Part shown: in pieces, positions 1 to 13,597 of the stretch
Layout of the letters: the number at the start of each line of letters is the position of its first letter
Position numbering within the stretch: the first letter of the stretch is position 1
Assembly: GCA_003963115.1 (NCBI GenBank)
Contig: RXJQ01000026.1
Location: 62,001-126,000 of the forward strand
Direction of reading: 5' to 3'
DNA: 64,000 bases
From: Burkholderiales bacterium
Lineage (GTDB): Bacteria; Pseudomonadota; Gammaproteobacteria; Burkholderiales; Burkholderiaceae_C
Translations under genes and position numbers: made by a program
The notes under the pieces: generated by a model
Seen by the model: the letters and a program-made list of their open reading frames with translations, nothing else
Database searches by the model: none
Told to the model about the DNA's origin: nothing

Positions 1-145
1 GGGCCATGGTCTCGGCCTTGAGCTGATCGAGTTCGGCGGCGAAGGCCGCAAGTCGCGCGTCTTGAGACGAGCCAGTGGCCGTGCTGCTGGCAACGGCAGG
101 CACATGGGGTGACGGCGCCGGCATGGCGTTGACAAGGACAGCCAT
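1..145 (-). CDS. Membrane fatty acid desaturase, N-terminal fragment (cut by window edge)
   Basis: Reading the minus strand from the ATG at 145 gives 48 codons that run off the window. The segment LAAFAAELDQLKAETM lines up with LDAFAAELDQLRADTM near the N-terminus of the neighbouring desaturase at 239-1420. The spacing and orientation match the two complete copies downstream of the reductase gene. This is therefore the start of a third tandem paralogue, the last gene visible in the operon. No catalytic histidine boxes fall inside the window, so the family is inferred from the N-terminal match and the context only. Confidence 0.72.
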   Translation of the reverse strand, partial: MAVLVNAMPAPSPHVPAVASSTATGSSQDARLAAFAAELDQLKAETMA

Positions 146-238
146 GAGATCCAACCTGAAGATTTTGAGGATGAGGACCAGTTCGAGCCGGTCCCGTCAT
201 GCATTGTAGGGACACAGGGCTGATGCGTCTGCGGGCGG

Positions 239-1420
239 TCAGTTGGCCGCTGAGCCAGAAGGACGTTGCAAGGACGTCAAGGTGCGCTCGCCACCAGGCA
301 GGCTGTGCCGCACCACCCGCACCGCCACCGTGAGCAACTGGCCCAGCATGCTGCCCGTGTTGTAGGGCACGCCATGGCGTTGGCAGATCTCGCGCACTGT
401 GGGCGCCACCTGCGCGTAGCGGCGCGCCGGCATGTCCGGGTAGAGGTGGTGCTCGATCTGGTGGCTAAGGTTGCCCGTCATCAGGTGGAAGAAGCGCCCG
501 CCCTTGATGTTGGCCGACCCGAGGATCTGGCGCAGGTACCAGTGCCCCTTGTGCTCGCCCTGCACCAGCGCCGGATCGAATGTGTGAACCCCCGCCGCGA
601 AGTGCCCGCAGAAGATCACCACGAAGGTCCACAGATTGCGCAGCACATTGGCCAGGGCGTTGCCCACCAGCACCGACAGCAGCCCGGCTACCAGCCCATG
701 CCCCCAGACCAAGGTCACCAGCCCACCCATGAGCGGCCACCACATGTAGTCCTTCCTGAATTGCACACCCATCTTGGCCTTGACCCGTGGCCATAAGGCC
801 TGGAAGCGCGCCAGGGTGGCTTCGCGCTTGTCGCGCAGGTGCTCGAACTCCAGGTTGTGGATGGCAATGGCCCACTCGAACAGCATGGCCACGATGATGG
901 CGTAGGGCGCCTGCGTCAGAAAGCGCGGCTCCCACGGTACCTCGGACGAGAGCCGCAGCATGCCGTAGCCGAAGTCGCGGTCCAGCCCCAGCACATTGGT
1001 GTAGTGGTGGTGCATGTAGTTGTGAAAGTGCCGCCAGTCTTCCTTGGTGCAGGCCGTGTCCCACTCATGCGTCTTGCCATCGACGCGCGGATCGTTCATC
1101 CAGTCGTACTGGCCGTGCATCACGTTGTGCCCGAACTCCATGTTCTGCAGGCTCTTGGACAGCGTCAGCAAGGCCACGCCCAACCACCACGTGGGCAGCC
1201 ACATCGGCGTCATCACCAGCAGGCGGCCGGCGGACTCGGTCAGGCGGATCGCCCACAGCAGTCGGATGATGTAGCGGGCATCCACGGCGCCCACCTGCTT
1301 CATGGTGTCGGCGCGCAGCTGGTCCAGCTCGGCGGCAAAGGCATCGAGCTGCGCCAAAGTCTGTGGGCCGGGACAAGATGCCGCCGGCCCACTGGCTTCG
1401 TTTGCATTCGGTGGCGTCAT
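239..1420 (-). CDS. Membrane fatty acid (acyl-CoA/acyl-lipid) desaturase
   Basis: This 393-residue integral membrane di-iron desaturase has the three histidine boxes of the family: HNVMH near residue 98, HNYMHHH near 135 and QIEHH near 325, separated by hydrophobic segments. Such enzymes insert a cis double bond into a fatty acyl chain using O2 and electrons from a ferredoxin-type reductase. Here that partner is probably the protein encoded at 2644-3831. The ATG at 1420 is preferred over the TTG one codon upstream; no clear ribosome site is visible. It lies 31 bp after the paralogue at 1452-2606 and is clearly homologous to it, so the array arose by duplication. Regiospecificity cannot be read from sequence; DesA3/DesB-like delta-9 desaturation is a reasonable guess. 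Confidence 0.88.
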   Translation of the reverse strand: MTPPNANEASGPAASCPGPQTLAQLDAFAAELDQLRADTMKQVGAVDARYIIRLLWAIRLTESAGRLLVMTPMWLPTWWLGVALLTLSKSLQNMEFGHNVMHGQYDWMNDPRVDGKTHEWDTACTKEDWRHFHNYMHHHYTNVLGLDRDFGYGMLRLSSEVPWEPRFLTQAPYAIIVAMLFEWAIAIHNLEFEHLRDKREATLARFQALWPRVKAKMGVQFRKDYMWWPLMGGLVTLVWGHGLVAGLLSVLVGNALANVLRNLWTFVVIFCGHFAAGVHTFDPALVQGEHKGHWYLRQILGSANIKGGRFFHLMTGNLSHQIEHHLYPDMPARRYAQVAPTVREICQRHGVPYNTGSMLGQLLTVAVRVVRHSLPGGERTLTSLQRPSGSAAN

Positions 1421-1451
1421 CAAGATGCCGACGCCATCAGGTGATGCGGCA

Positions 1452-2606
1452 TCACGCGTGTTCCGGCATGACCGGTACGACTTCCAGGTGCTCGGCCTTT
1501 TGCGTGCCGCCCGGCAGGCTGTAGCGGATCACGCGCTTGAACATGGTGCCCAACTGGCGGAAGAAGGAGCCGCTGTTGTAAGGAATGTTGTACTTCGCGC
1601 AGAGGGCACGCACCTGGGGCGCGATGTCCTTGTAGCGGTTGGCCGGAAGGTCGGGGAAGAGGTGGTGCTCGATCTGGTGGCTCAAGTTGCCGCTCATGAA
1701 GTGCATCAGGCGGCTGCCGCTGATGTTGCTCGAACCCAGGATCTGGCGCAAGTACCACTGGCCGCGCGTCTCGTTCTTGATCGAGTCACGGTGGAAGATG
1801 TAGATGCCATCGGTGAAGTGGCCGCAGAAGATGATGGCCGAGGCCCAAATGTTGCGGATCACGGCGGCGATGAAGTTGCCCGTCAGCACGGCCATGGCCA
1901 CGTCCACCGCGTGGCCGAAGGGCCAGGCCAGCAAGGCGCCCAGCAGCGGCAGGAAGACGTATTCCTTGCGCAGCGAGCGGCCAGCCTTGCGCTTGATGCC
2001 TTCCCATTGCGGGCGGACATCATCGAGCGTGCGCTTGCCGGCGAACAGCTTGTCGGTCTGGATCTCGTGCACCGACACGAACCACTCGAACAGCATCATC
2101 ATCAGGATCATGTAGAAGAACTGGATCGGGTGATAGAACCAGCGCCAGCGCAGCTCTGACGAGAGGCGGAACATGCCGTAGCCGAAGTCGCGGTCCAGGC
2201 CGATGACGTTGGTGTAGGTGTGGTGCACGAAATTGTGCGTGTAGCGCCAGCCCGAAGCCGGGCCCGTGCCGTCCCACTCATAGGTGTCGCCCTGGAAGCG
2301 CGGGTCGTTCATCCAGTTGAACTGGCCATGCATCACGTTGTGGCCCAGCTCCATGTTCTCGATGATCTTGCTCATGCCCAGGATGAAGGCGCCCAGCAGG
2401 AAGGTGGGCGGGAACCAGCCGAACATCAAGAGGCCACGGCCGATGAGTTCGGTGGTGCGCACCGTGTAGAGCACCTTGCGGATGTAGCGCGCATCCTGCT
2501 CGCCAATCGAGTGGCGCACTTCATTGCCGATGGCATCCACTTCCTGCTGGAAGGCGTTCATTTCGGCGACTGTCCTGGGTCCGACTTGAATGGTGGGGCG
2601 GTTCAT
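1452..2606 (-). CDS. Membrane fatty acid (acyl-CoA/acyl-lipid) desaturase
   Basis: This 384-residue desaturase is the paralogue closest to the reductase gene. The histidine boxes are HNVMH near residue 98, a middle box read as HNFVHH near 135, and QIEHHLFPDLP near 325, with long hydrophobic stretches between them. The product should be a cytoplasmic-membrane di-iron enzyme desaturating acyl chains. It starts 37 bp after the reductase stop and is followed after 31 bp by the next desaturase, so the genes are almost certainly co-transcribed. The pairing resembles DesA3/Rv3230c of mycobacteria and DesB/DesC of Pseudomonas (family knowledge). The substrate is unknown. Confidence 0.9.
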   Translation of the reverse strand: MNRPTIQVGPRTVAEMNAFQQEVDAIGNEVRHSIGEQDARYIRKVLYTVRTTELIGRGLLMFGWFPPTFLLGAFILGMSKIIENMELGHNVMHGQFNWMNDPRFQGDTYEWDGTGPASGWRYTHNFVHHTYTNVIGLDRDFGYGMFRLSSELRWRWFYHPIQFFYMILMMMLFEWFVSVHEIQTDKLFAGKRTLDDVRPQWEGIKRKAGRSLRKEYVFLPLLGALLAWPFGHAVDVAMAVLTGNFIAAVIRNIWASAIIFCGHFTDGIYIFHRDSIKNETRGQWYLRQILGSSNISGSRLMHFMSGNLSHQIEHHLFPDLPANRYKDIAPQVRALCAKYNIPYNSGSFFRQLGTMFKRVIRYSLPGGTQKAEHLEVVPVMPEHA

Positions 2607-2643
2607 GAGTGGGCTTTCAGGTTCTTGTTATGGACGAGCGCTT

Positions 2644-3831
2644 TCAGGCCATGGACTCGATGTGCACGTCGCTCATCGGGACGCTGACGCAGACCTGGAT
2701 GGTCTGGCCTTCGCCGTCGATGCGCTCGCCGCTCAACAGGTTACGCACGCTGCCGCTGTGCAGGCGGCAGGTGCACTCGTGGCAGATGCCCTGACGGCAG
2801 CCGTGCTTGAGCCCTTGTCCGGCGCTCTCGCTGGCCACCAGAATCGTTTGATCGCCCGCGGCCTCGAAGGCCTTGTCCACGGCATGGTGCGTGAGCTTCA
2901 CTTCATGGCGGGCATGTGGGTCACCGCTGGGTTTGGGCGGTGTGAAGGCCTCCAGGTGCAGACGTGCCTTGATGGCGGCACCGTCCTTCCAGTTGCCGAA
3001 TGCGGCCTCCTGCCAGATCGCGCGGGCCGCGTCCATCAAGGGGGTGGGGCCGCAGCAGTAGGCGGGTACCTTGGTCCAGTTGGGCACCAGCTGGTTGAGC
3101 AGGTCGGCGCTGAGCACCTGTTGCGCGCGGCCAGCGTCGGCGGCCGATGGGCGCCCGGAGTCGTCGGTCTGCGTGTTGGCCACGCTGTCGATGGCGCGGT
3201 ACTGAAAGCCCGTCCAACTGGCGGCCAGCTTGTCCAGCGCCTTGGCGAAGATGCGGTCGTCGCGGCTGCGGGCGAAGTAGACCAGCGTGGCCTTGGTGCG
3301 GGGGAAATGGCGTTGCAGGTGCTCCAGCATGGCCATGCAGGGCGTGATGCCACTGCCGCCAGCGATCAGCAGCACCTCGGCGGGCAGGGGCGAGGGCAGG
3401 GTGAAGCTGCCAGCAGCCTGCTCGATCTCCAGGAACTGGCCAACGCGGGTGTGCTCATTGAGGTGGTTGGACACCACGCCGCCGGGCTGACGCTGCACCG
3501 TGATGGCGATGCGGTTGGGGTGGCCCTCGACGGCGCGTGGCGAATAGGCGCGGCGATGACGCACACCGTTGATCGTCACACCCACGATCACGAACTGGCC
3601 TGGCTGGAGGCCCTTGAAGGCAGGGCCGGCTTGCAGCACCAGGGTGGTGGCCGTGCCCGTTTCGACCTGACGGCCGACGATGCGGGCATTCAGGCGGTGG
3701 ACGGTGAGCAGCGGGTTGATGAGGCTGAGGGTGTCGTCAAACGCCAAGGGGCTGACACCCAGATGGGTCAGCCAGCCCGACAAACGGACCGCCGCTGCGG
3801 TGGGCAGTGGGACGGTGGACGATTCAGCCAT
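2644..3831 (-). CDS. Ferredoxin-NADP reductase-type oxidoreductase with C-terminal 2Fe-2S domain
   Basis: The protein has 395 residues and three domains. An FAD-binding domain carries the RAYSPR motif (RxYS type) near residue 135. An NAD(P)-binding domain carries GGSGITP near 200. A C-terminal plant-type [2Fe-2S] domain carries CRQGICHEC plus a distal Cys in QVCVS. It is expected to pass electrons from NAD(P)H through FAD and the cluster to the di-iron desaturases encoded immediately downstream. The start is well supported: GGAGA lies 7-11 nt upstream of the ATG. It is the first gene of the minus-strand operon and serves at least three desaturases. Relatives include DesC of Pseudomonas and Rv3230c of Mycobacterium. 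Confidence 0.9.
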   Translation of the reverse strand: MAESSTVPLPTAAAVRLSGWLTHLGVSPLAFDDTLSLINPLLTVHRLNARIVGRQVETGTATTLVLQAGPAFKGLQPGQFVIVGVTINGVRHRRAYSPRAVEGHPNRIAITVQRQPGGVVSNHLNEHTRVGQFLEIEQAAGSFTLPSPLPAEVLLIAGGSGITPCMAMLEHLQRHFPRTKATLVYFARSRDDRIFAKALDKLAASWTGFQYRAIDSVANTQTDDSGRPSAADAGRAQQVLSADLLNQLVPNWTKVPAYCCGPTPLMDAARAIWQEAAFGNWKDGAAIKARLHLEAFTPPKPSGDPHARHEVKLTHHAVDKAFEAAGDQTILVASESAGQGLKHGCRQGICHECTCRLHSGSVRNLLSGERIDGEGQTIQVCVSVPMSDVHIESMA

Positions 3832-3865
3832 TCAAACTCTCCGGTACTGCGGTTCTGGGTCAGGC

Positions 3866-3882
3866 GTTTCAAACGATGAAAC
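3866..3882. promoter_or_regulatory. Candidate operator upstream of the reductase/desaturase operon
   Basis: There is a perfect inverted repeat GTTTCA-N5-TGAAAC 35 bp upstream of the reductase start codon. Size and position suit a dimeric repressor such as the TetR-type regulators (DesT-like) that often control desaturases. No regulator gene is adjacent, so the identity of the protein is inference. Confidence 0.4.
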
Positions 3883-4127
3883 CTGTGTAATGACATTCGA
3901 TATTTCTTGTCAGGGAGGGTACCCAGCCCCAGGAGAGCCTAACAACAGGGGAAGTCCTTGAAACACACTGACGACCCCATGAATGAGGGGCATTAATGCA
4001 CGACCGGATGACGTGAATCAACATGATCGGACACCAGCTGCTCTTTTCTTGCCCTTTTCTGCCTGCAAGGCGATGGCGTGCTGGTTTGCAAAACTGCGCC
4101 AGGCTCCGGTAGATCCTTCTTGTAGAT
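3883..4127. other. Intergenic DNA between desaturase operon and transposase unit
   Basis: Together with the operator this makes a gap of about 300 bases. I see no convincing gene. It should hold the promoter of the minus-strand desaturase operon, but no clean -35/-10 pair stands out. Open frames here are short or antisense. Confidence 0.5.
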
Positions 4128-4141
4128 AATTGGGGACACAT
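4128..4141 (+). repeat. Left inverted end of RAYT unit
   Basis: The sequence AATTGGGGACACAT lies 40 bp upstream of the transposase start. It pairs with the inverted copy at 4900-4913 with a single mismatch (G versus A at position 5). Confidence 0.65.
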
Positions 4142-4180
4142 CCATATCTTCCAGAATGTCTCCCGGATCAAGGAGCTCAC

Positions 4181-4900
4181 ATGGCACGTCTTCCCCGCCT
4201 GGGTATCGCTGGCTGGCCGCACCTGGTGGTTCAGCGTGTCCACGATGGCCAACTCCTGGCGCGCGACGACCAGGACCGCCGGGCCCTGCTCGATGCGCTT
4301 CGAGAGGCCAGCCGCCAGCATGGCCTGTCGGTGCATGCGTATTGCCTGGCATCCGACCACCTGCACTTGCTGGCCACGCCCGCCAGCGACGAGGCGCTCA
4401 GCCTGGTCATGCAGGCCCTGGGGCGCCGCTACGTGGCGGCCTACAACCGGCGCCACGCGCGTCTGGGCGGGTTGTGGGCGGGCCGCTACCGTGCCACTGT
4501 GCTTGATCCGGCGCGGTATTTGCTTGATGCCATGGTGTTCGTGGAGCTGCATGCCTGGCGTGCAGGGCAGGTAGCCAGGGCGGAGGACGATATGTGGAGC
4601 AGCGTGCGTCACCACCTGGGCATGAAGACCGACCCCCTGGTTTCGGACCATGCCCTGTTCTGGGGCTTGGGCAACACCCCCTTCGAGCGCGAGGCGGCCT
4701 GGCGGCGGCGTCTGGAGGCGGGGTTGTCCATGTCCGACACCCAGGCCATGGCGCAGGCTGCGCGCACGGGCTGGGCGCTGATGCCGCAGGAGGCTGCGCT
4801 CAAGCTGGCCGGCTCGGCGGGGCGCCGGTTGACGCCCAAGCCACGCGGGCGGCCCCGCAAGGCAGCCCATGACGAGGTGCCTGCCAGTGAGGGTAAATGA
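4181..4900 (+). CDS. REP-associated tyrosine transposase (Y1_Tnp family)
   Basis: This 239-residue protein has the HUH nuclease motif H60-L-H62 in SDHLHLL and candidate nucleophile tyrosines at Y84 and Y88. They are followed by the family-typical stretch GGLWAGRYRA. Such enzymes are single-strand DNA endonucleases related to IS200/IS605 TnpA, acting on imperfect palindromes (REP-like sequences). The ATG at 4181 is chosen because AGGAG lies 5 nt upstream and the conserved fold starts just after it; an upstream in-frame start at 4130 would overlap the left inverted end. The C-terminus is basic and proline-rich (PKPRGRPRK), probably a DNA-binding tail. Confidence 0.85.
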   Translation: MARLPRLGIAGWPHLVVQRVHDGQLLARDDQDRRALLDALREASRQHGLSVHAYCLASDHLHLLATPASDEALSLVMQALGRRYVAAYNRRHARLGGLWAGRYRATVLDPARYLLDAMVFVELHAWRAGQVARAEDDMWSSVRHHLGMKTDPLVSDHALFWGLGNTPFEREAAWRRRLEAGLSMSDTQAMAQAARTGWALMPQEAALKLAGSAGRRLTPKPRGRPRKAAHDEVPASEGK

Positions 4901-4913
4901 TGTGTCCCTAATT
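4900..4913 (-). repeat. Right inverted end of RAYT unit
   Basis: The sequence ATGTGTCCCTAATT overlaps the final base of the transposase stop codon and is the inverse of the left end. Confidence 0.65.
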
Positions 4914-4953
4914 AATTGTGGTGAACTTGTTCTGATGAGATTAATTGATATCT

Positions 4954-4963
4954 GACCCTAATT
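4954..4963 (-). repeat. Extra degenerate copy of the RAYT end motif
   Basis: GACCCTAATT at 4954-4963 repeats GTCCCTAATT at 4904-4913 exactly 50 bp later, in the same orientation. It may be an alternative or older right end. Confidence 0.45.
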
Positions 4964-5049
4964 ATTAATGCTTGAAAACCCTGGGATTCGGGCGTATCCT
5001 TGCCGGTCCCCGTGTTGTTTTTCCACACTTACATAGCTGGAGCGCCCCT

Positions 5050-9837
<4,788 letters not shown>

Positions 9838-9870
9838 ACCGGACCTTTGTGGATATAGGAGCTCACTGAA

Positions 9871-11346
9871 ATGGGAAAAGTCACTGGCTTTCTGGAATTT
9901 GAACGTCTGGAAGAGGGCTACGAGCCCGTCGAGAAGCGCGTCAAGAACTACAAGGAATTCGTCATCGGTCTGAGCGCCGAGCAGGCGAAGATCCAGGGCG
10001 CGCGCTGCATGGACTGCGGCACGCCTTTCTGCAACAACGGCTGCCCGGTCAACAACATCATTCCGGACTTCAACGACCTGGTCTACCGCAACGACTGGAA
10101 GACGGCGATCGAGGTGCTGCACTCGACGAACAACTTCCCAGACTTCACAGGCCGCGTCTGCCCGGCACCTTGTGAAGCCGCCTGCGTGCTCAACATCAAC
10201 AACGATCCGATCGGCATCAAGTCCATCGAGCACGCCATCGTCGACCGCGCCTGGCAAGAAGGCTGGATCAAGCCCCTGCCCGCCGCCGTGAAGACGGGCA
10301 AGAAGGTCGCTGTCGTTGGTTCCGGCCCCGCCGGCATGGCCGCAGCCCAGCAGCTGGCCCGCGCCGGCCACAGCGTGACCGTGTTCGAGAAGAACGACAC
10401 CATCGGTGGCCTGCTGCGCTTCGGCATCCCCGATTTCAAGTTTGACAAGTCGCACATCGACAAGCGCGTCAAGCAGATGGAAGCCGAAGGTGTGATCTTC
10501 AAGACCAACACCATCGTGGGCGAGATGCCCAAGTCGGGTGCGGGTGCCAAGGTCACCAACTGGGCCAAGGACACCGTCACCCCCGAGCAGCTCAAGAAGG
10601 ACTTCGACGCCGTGCTGCTGGCCGGTGGTGCCGAGCACTCACGCGATCTGCCTGTACCGGGCCGCGACCTGGCCGGCATCCATTTCGCCATGGAGTTCCT
10701 GCCCCAGCAGAACCGCGTCAACGCGGGCGGCAAGGTCAAGGACCAGATCCTGGCCACGGGCAAGAACGTGATCGTGATCGGCGGTGGCGACACCGGTTCC
10801 GACTGCGTGGGCACCTCCAACCGCCACGGCGCCAAGAGCGTGATCCAGTTCGAGCTGATGCCCCAGCCGCCCGAGCAGGAGAACAAGGAATTGACCTGGC
10901 CCTACTGGCCGATCAAGCTGCGTACCTCGTCGAGCCACGAAGAAGGTTGCGAGCGCGAGTTCGCCATCGCCACGAAGGAGTTCATTGGCGAGAACGGCAA
11001 AGTCACGGCTGTGAAGACTGTGCGCGTCGAGTTCAAGAACGGCAAGTTCGAAGAAGTGCCCGGCTCCGAGCAGACCCTCAAGGCTGACCTCGTGCTGCTG
11101 GCCATGGGCTTTATCAACCCGGTCGACACCCTGCTGAGCGGTTTTGGCGTCGACAAGGACGGCCGCGGCAATGCCAAGGCCACCACCGAGCTTGAGGGCG
11201 CCTACAAAACCAATGCCGACAAGGTGTTCGCTGCCGGCGACGTGCGCCGTGGCCAATCGCTGGTGGTCTGGGCCATCCGCGAAGGCCGCCAGGCTGCCCG
11301 TGCGATCGACGAGTTCCTGATGGGATCGACGACGTTGCCCAGATAA
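9871..11346 (+). CDS. gltD: Glutamate synthase (NADPH), small subunit
   Basis: This 491-residue FAD/NADPH oxidoreductase feeds electrons to GltB. The N-terminal cysteine-rich domain ([14 protein letters not shown] and CPAPCEAAC) holds the low-potential [4Fe-4S] clusters. An FAD-binding Rossmann motif ([12 protein letters not shown]) follows near residue 150, and an NADPH motif ([10 protein letters not shown]) near 305. The start ATG is preceded by AGGAG. It sits 33 bp downstream of gltB, and a rho-independent terminator follows the gene. Confidence 0.96.
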   Translation: MGKVTGFLEFERLEEGYEPVEKRVKNYKEFVIGLSAEQAKIQGARCMDCGTPFCNNGCPVNNIIPDFNDLVYRNDWKTAIEVLHSTNNFPDFTGRVCPAPCEAACVLNINNDPIGIKSIEHAIVDRAWQEGWIKPLPAAVKTGKKVAVVGSGPAGMAAAQQLARAGHSVTVFEKNDTIGGLLRFGIPDFKFDKSHIDKRVKQMEAEGVIFKTNTIVGEMPKSGAGAKVTNWAKDTVTPEQLKKDFDAVLLAGGAEHSRDLPVPGRDLAGIHFAMEFLPQQNRVNAGGKVKDQILATGKNVIVIGGGDTGSDCVGTSNRHGAKSVIQFELMPQPPEQENKELTWPYWPIKLRTSSSHEEGCEREFAIATKEFIGENGKVTAVKTVRVEFKNGKFEEVPGSEQTLKADLVLLAMGFINPVDTLLSGFGVDKDGRGNAKATTELEGAYKTNADKVFAAGDVRRGQSLVVWAIREGRQAARAIDEFLMGSTTLPR

Positions 11347-11428
11347 ACCTGCGTTTATTCGCCTTATGCCTGTTGTGCCCACCCATCGGGGCGACAGGCA
11401 GGCGAATCGTGAATACCCTATCATCGGA

Positions 11429-11456
11429 GGGGCCGGTACTACGCTGGCCCCTTTTT
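11429..11456 (+). terminator. Rho-independent terminator after gltBD
   Basis: Hairpin GGGGCC-N11-GGCCCC followed directly by TTTTT, located 82 bp after the gltD stop and ahead of mlaF. Confidence 0.75.
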
Positions 11457-11483
11457 ATTTCCTGATCCACCCGTATTTTTCAG

Positions 11484-12311
11484 ATGCCTGAATCGGACGC
11501 GTCCAAACCGTTGCCGGAGAATGCCGTCGAGCTGCGTGCCGTGACCTGCGGTTATGGCGATCGGGTCATCCTGGAGAACATCAACCTGGTGGTGCCCAAG
11601 GGCAGCGTCGTGGCACTGATGGGTACCTCGGGTGGAGGCAAGACCACGGTGCTGCGCCTGATCGGGCGCCAGCTCAAGCCCATGTCCGGACAGGTGCTGG
11701 TCAATGGGCAGGACATGGCCACGCTCGATGCGGCTGGCATCATGGCGGCCCGGCGTCGCATGGGCATGCTGTTCCAGTTCGGTGCCCTGTTCACCGACCT
11801 GTCCGTGTTTGAGAACGTGGCTTTTCCGCTGCGTGAGCATACGCAACTGCCCGAATCCGTCCTGCGTGACCTGGTGCTGATGAAGCTCAATGCCGTGGGC
11901 CTGCGTGGTGCGCGGGACCTGCTTCCCAGCGAGATCTCGGGGGGCATGTCGCGACGTGTGGCCCTGGCCCGCGCCATGGCGCTGGACCCTGAGCTGATGC
12001 TCTATGACGAGCCCTTCGCCGGGCTGGATCCCATCTCCATGGGCATTGCGGCACGCCTGATCCGCGAACTCAACGACACCATGGGCCTGACCAGCATCGT
12101 CGTGTCCCACGACGTGGAGGAAACCTTCCTGATCGCCGACCACATCGTGCTGCTGGCCAATGGCCGCATCGTGGGGCAGGGTACGCCCGCCGAGATGCGT
12201 GCCAGCGAGGAGCCCATGGTCAGGCAGTTCGTGCATGCCGCGCCCGATGGCCCGGTTCGTTTCCACTACCCCGCGCAAGACGTAGGGCATGACTTCGGGG
12301 TGCGCGGATGA
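11484..12311 (+). CDS. mlaF: Phospholipid ABC transporter ATPase MlaF
   Basis: This 275-residue ABC ATPase powers the inner-membrane MlaFEDB complex, which moves phospholipids between the inner membrane and the periplasmic carrier MlaC. The Walker A motif GTSGGGKTT is near residue 50, the signature ISGGMSRR near 150 and Walker [14 protein letters not shown] near 170; the early basic segment and SGGM signature are typical of MlaF. It is the first gene of mlaFEDACB. Its stop overlaps the mlaE start (ATGA), implying translational coupling. No strong ribosome site precedes the ATG. Confidence 0.95.
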   Translation: MPESDASKPLPENAVELRAVTCGYGDRVILENINLVVPKGSVVALMGTSGGGKTTVLRLIGRQLKPMSGQVLVNGQDMATLDAAGIMAARRRMGMLFQFGALFTDLSVFENVAFPLREHTQLPESVLRDLVLMKLNAVGLRGARDLLPSEISGGMSRRVALARAMALDPELMLYDEPFAGLDPISMGIAARLIRELNDTMGLTSIVVSHDVEETFLIADHIVLLANGRIVGQGTPAEMRASEEPMVRQFVHAAPDGPVRFHYPAQDVGHDFGVRG

Positions 12312-13093
12312 TCAACTGGCTCAATCCGGTGTACGTGGGGCGTGCCACGCGCGGCAAGCTGGCCGACATGGGCTATGGCGCACGGCTGTTCCTGCGCCTG
12401 CTGTCCACGCTGGGCCCTACCTTGCGCCGCCCGCGTCTGCTGTCCGAGCAGATCTTCTTTTTGGGCAATTACTCGCTGGCGATCATCGTGGTGTCGGGGC
12501 TCTTCGTGGGCTTTGTGCTGGGGCTGCAGGGCTACTACATCCTCCAGCGCTATGGTTCGAGCGAAGCGCTGGGCCTGATGGTGGCGCTGTCGCTGGTGCG
12601 TGAACTGGGGCCGGTGGTGGCGGCATTGCTGTTTGCAGGTCGGGCAGGCACGGCCCTGACGGCCGGCATCGGCCTGATGAAGGCGGGTGAGCAACTGGCC
12701 GCCATGGAGATGATGGCCGTGGACCCTATCCAGCGTGTGCTGGCGCCGCGCTTCTGGGGCGGTGTCATTGCCATGCCCTTGCTGGGGGCAGTCTTCTCGG
12801 CAGTCGGTATCCTGGGCGGCTGGCTGGTGGGGGTCGCCATGATCGGTGTGGACCAGGGCGCCTTCTGGTCACAGATGCAAAACGGCGTTGAGGTATGGGC
12901 TGACGTCGGCAACGGCATGCTCAAGAGCGTGGTGTTTGGCCTGACCGTCACCTTCATCGCGCTGCTGCAAGGCCACGAATGCCAGCCGACGCCCGAGGGT
13001 GTGTCGCTGGCGACCACGCGGACCGTGGTGATGGCGTCCCTGGCCGTGCTCGGCCTGGACTTTGTGCTCACGGCCATGATGTTCTCGATCTGA
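12308..13093 (+). CDS. mlaE: Phospholipid ABC transporter permease MlaE
   Basis: This 261-residue permease of the MlaE/YrbE family has about five hydrophobic segments and the family-typical regions [21 protein letters not shown] and [17 protein letters not shown] (here [14 protein letters not shown]). It forms the membrane channel of the MlaFEDB lipid transporter. The start overlaps the end of mlaF by four bases, and mlaD begins 21 bp after its stop. Confidence 0.94.
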   Translation: MINWLNPVYVGRATRGKLADMGYGARLFLRLLSTLGPTLRRPRLLSEQIFFLGNYSLAIIVVSGLFVGFVLGLQGYYILQRYGSSEALGLMVALSLVRELGPVVAALLFAGRAGTALTAGIGLMKAGEQLAAMEMMAVDPIQRVLAPRFWGGVIAMPLLGAVFSAVGILGGWLVGVAMIGVDQGAFWSQMQNGVEVWADVGNGMLKSVVFGLTVTFIALLQGHECQPTPEGVSLATTRTVVMASLAVLGLDFVLTAMMFSI

Positions 13094-13114
13094 CGGTCGG
13101 GGAAGGAAAACAAG

Positions 13115-13597
13115 ATGCAGAAATCGAAACATGATGTCTGGGTTGGTCTCTTCGTGCTCTTCGGCGCGGCGGCCATCCTGTTCCTGGCGCTGAAAGCCGG
13201 CAACCTGCTGACCTTGTCGTTCGACAGCGGCTACACGGTCGTGGCCCGCTTCGACAACATCGGCGGGCTCAAGCGCCAGGCCGCGGTCAAGAGCGCGGGC
13301 GTGGTGGTGGGGCGCGTACAGTCCATCACCTTTGACACCAAGACGTATCAGGCCCAGGTCGAGATCACGCTCAACAAGGGCGTGGCCTTCCCCAAGGACA
13401 CCTCGGCCAAGATCCTGACGGCCGGCCTGCTGGGCGAGCAGTACATCGGCTTGGAGCCCGGTTATGGCGAGACCAATCTGGCCGCGGGCGATACCATCAA
13501 GAGCACCCAGTCGGCCATCGTGCTGGAGAACCTCATCAGCCAGTTCCTCTACAGCAAGGCGGCAGATGGCAACTCGGGCAAGGAGGGGCAGAAGTGA
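13115..13597 (+). CDS. mlaD: Phospholipid-binding MCE protein MlaD
   Basis: This 160-residue protein has one N-terminal transmembrane anchor (residues 8-28) followed by a periplasmic MCE domain (YTVVARFDNIGGLKRQAAVK, with VVVGRVQSI). MlaD hexamers form the lipid-conducting ring above MlaE. GGAAGG lies upstream of the start codon. The last codon overlaps the GTG start of mlaA. Confidence 0.94.
   Translation: MQKSKHDVWVGLFVLFGAAAILFLALKAGNLLTLSFDSGYTVVARFDNIGGLKRQAAVKSAGVVVGRVQSITFDTKTYQAQVEITLNKGVAFPKDTSAKILTAGLLGEQYIGLEPGYGETNLAAGDTIKSTQSAIVLENLISQFLYSKAADGNSGKEGQK

Larger units (their letters stand above)
4128..4913. mobile_element. Single-gene REP-associated tyrosine transposase unit with inverted ends
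   Basis: The transposase gene is bracketed by inverted copies of a 14-bp motif: AATTGGGGACACAT at 4128-4141, and its inverse (13 of 14 identical) at 4900-4913. The right copy begins on the last base of the transposase stop codon. A unit this compact suggests a domesticated or low-copy RAYT with its recognition ends. No target duplication is evident. Confidence 0.65.

Noticed and set aside
2590..3879. Plus-strand open frame of 429 residues opposite the reductase gene
   Set aside because: Shadow of the reductase, whose FAD, NAD and iron-sulfur motifs are unambiguous on the minus strand.
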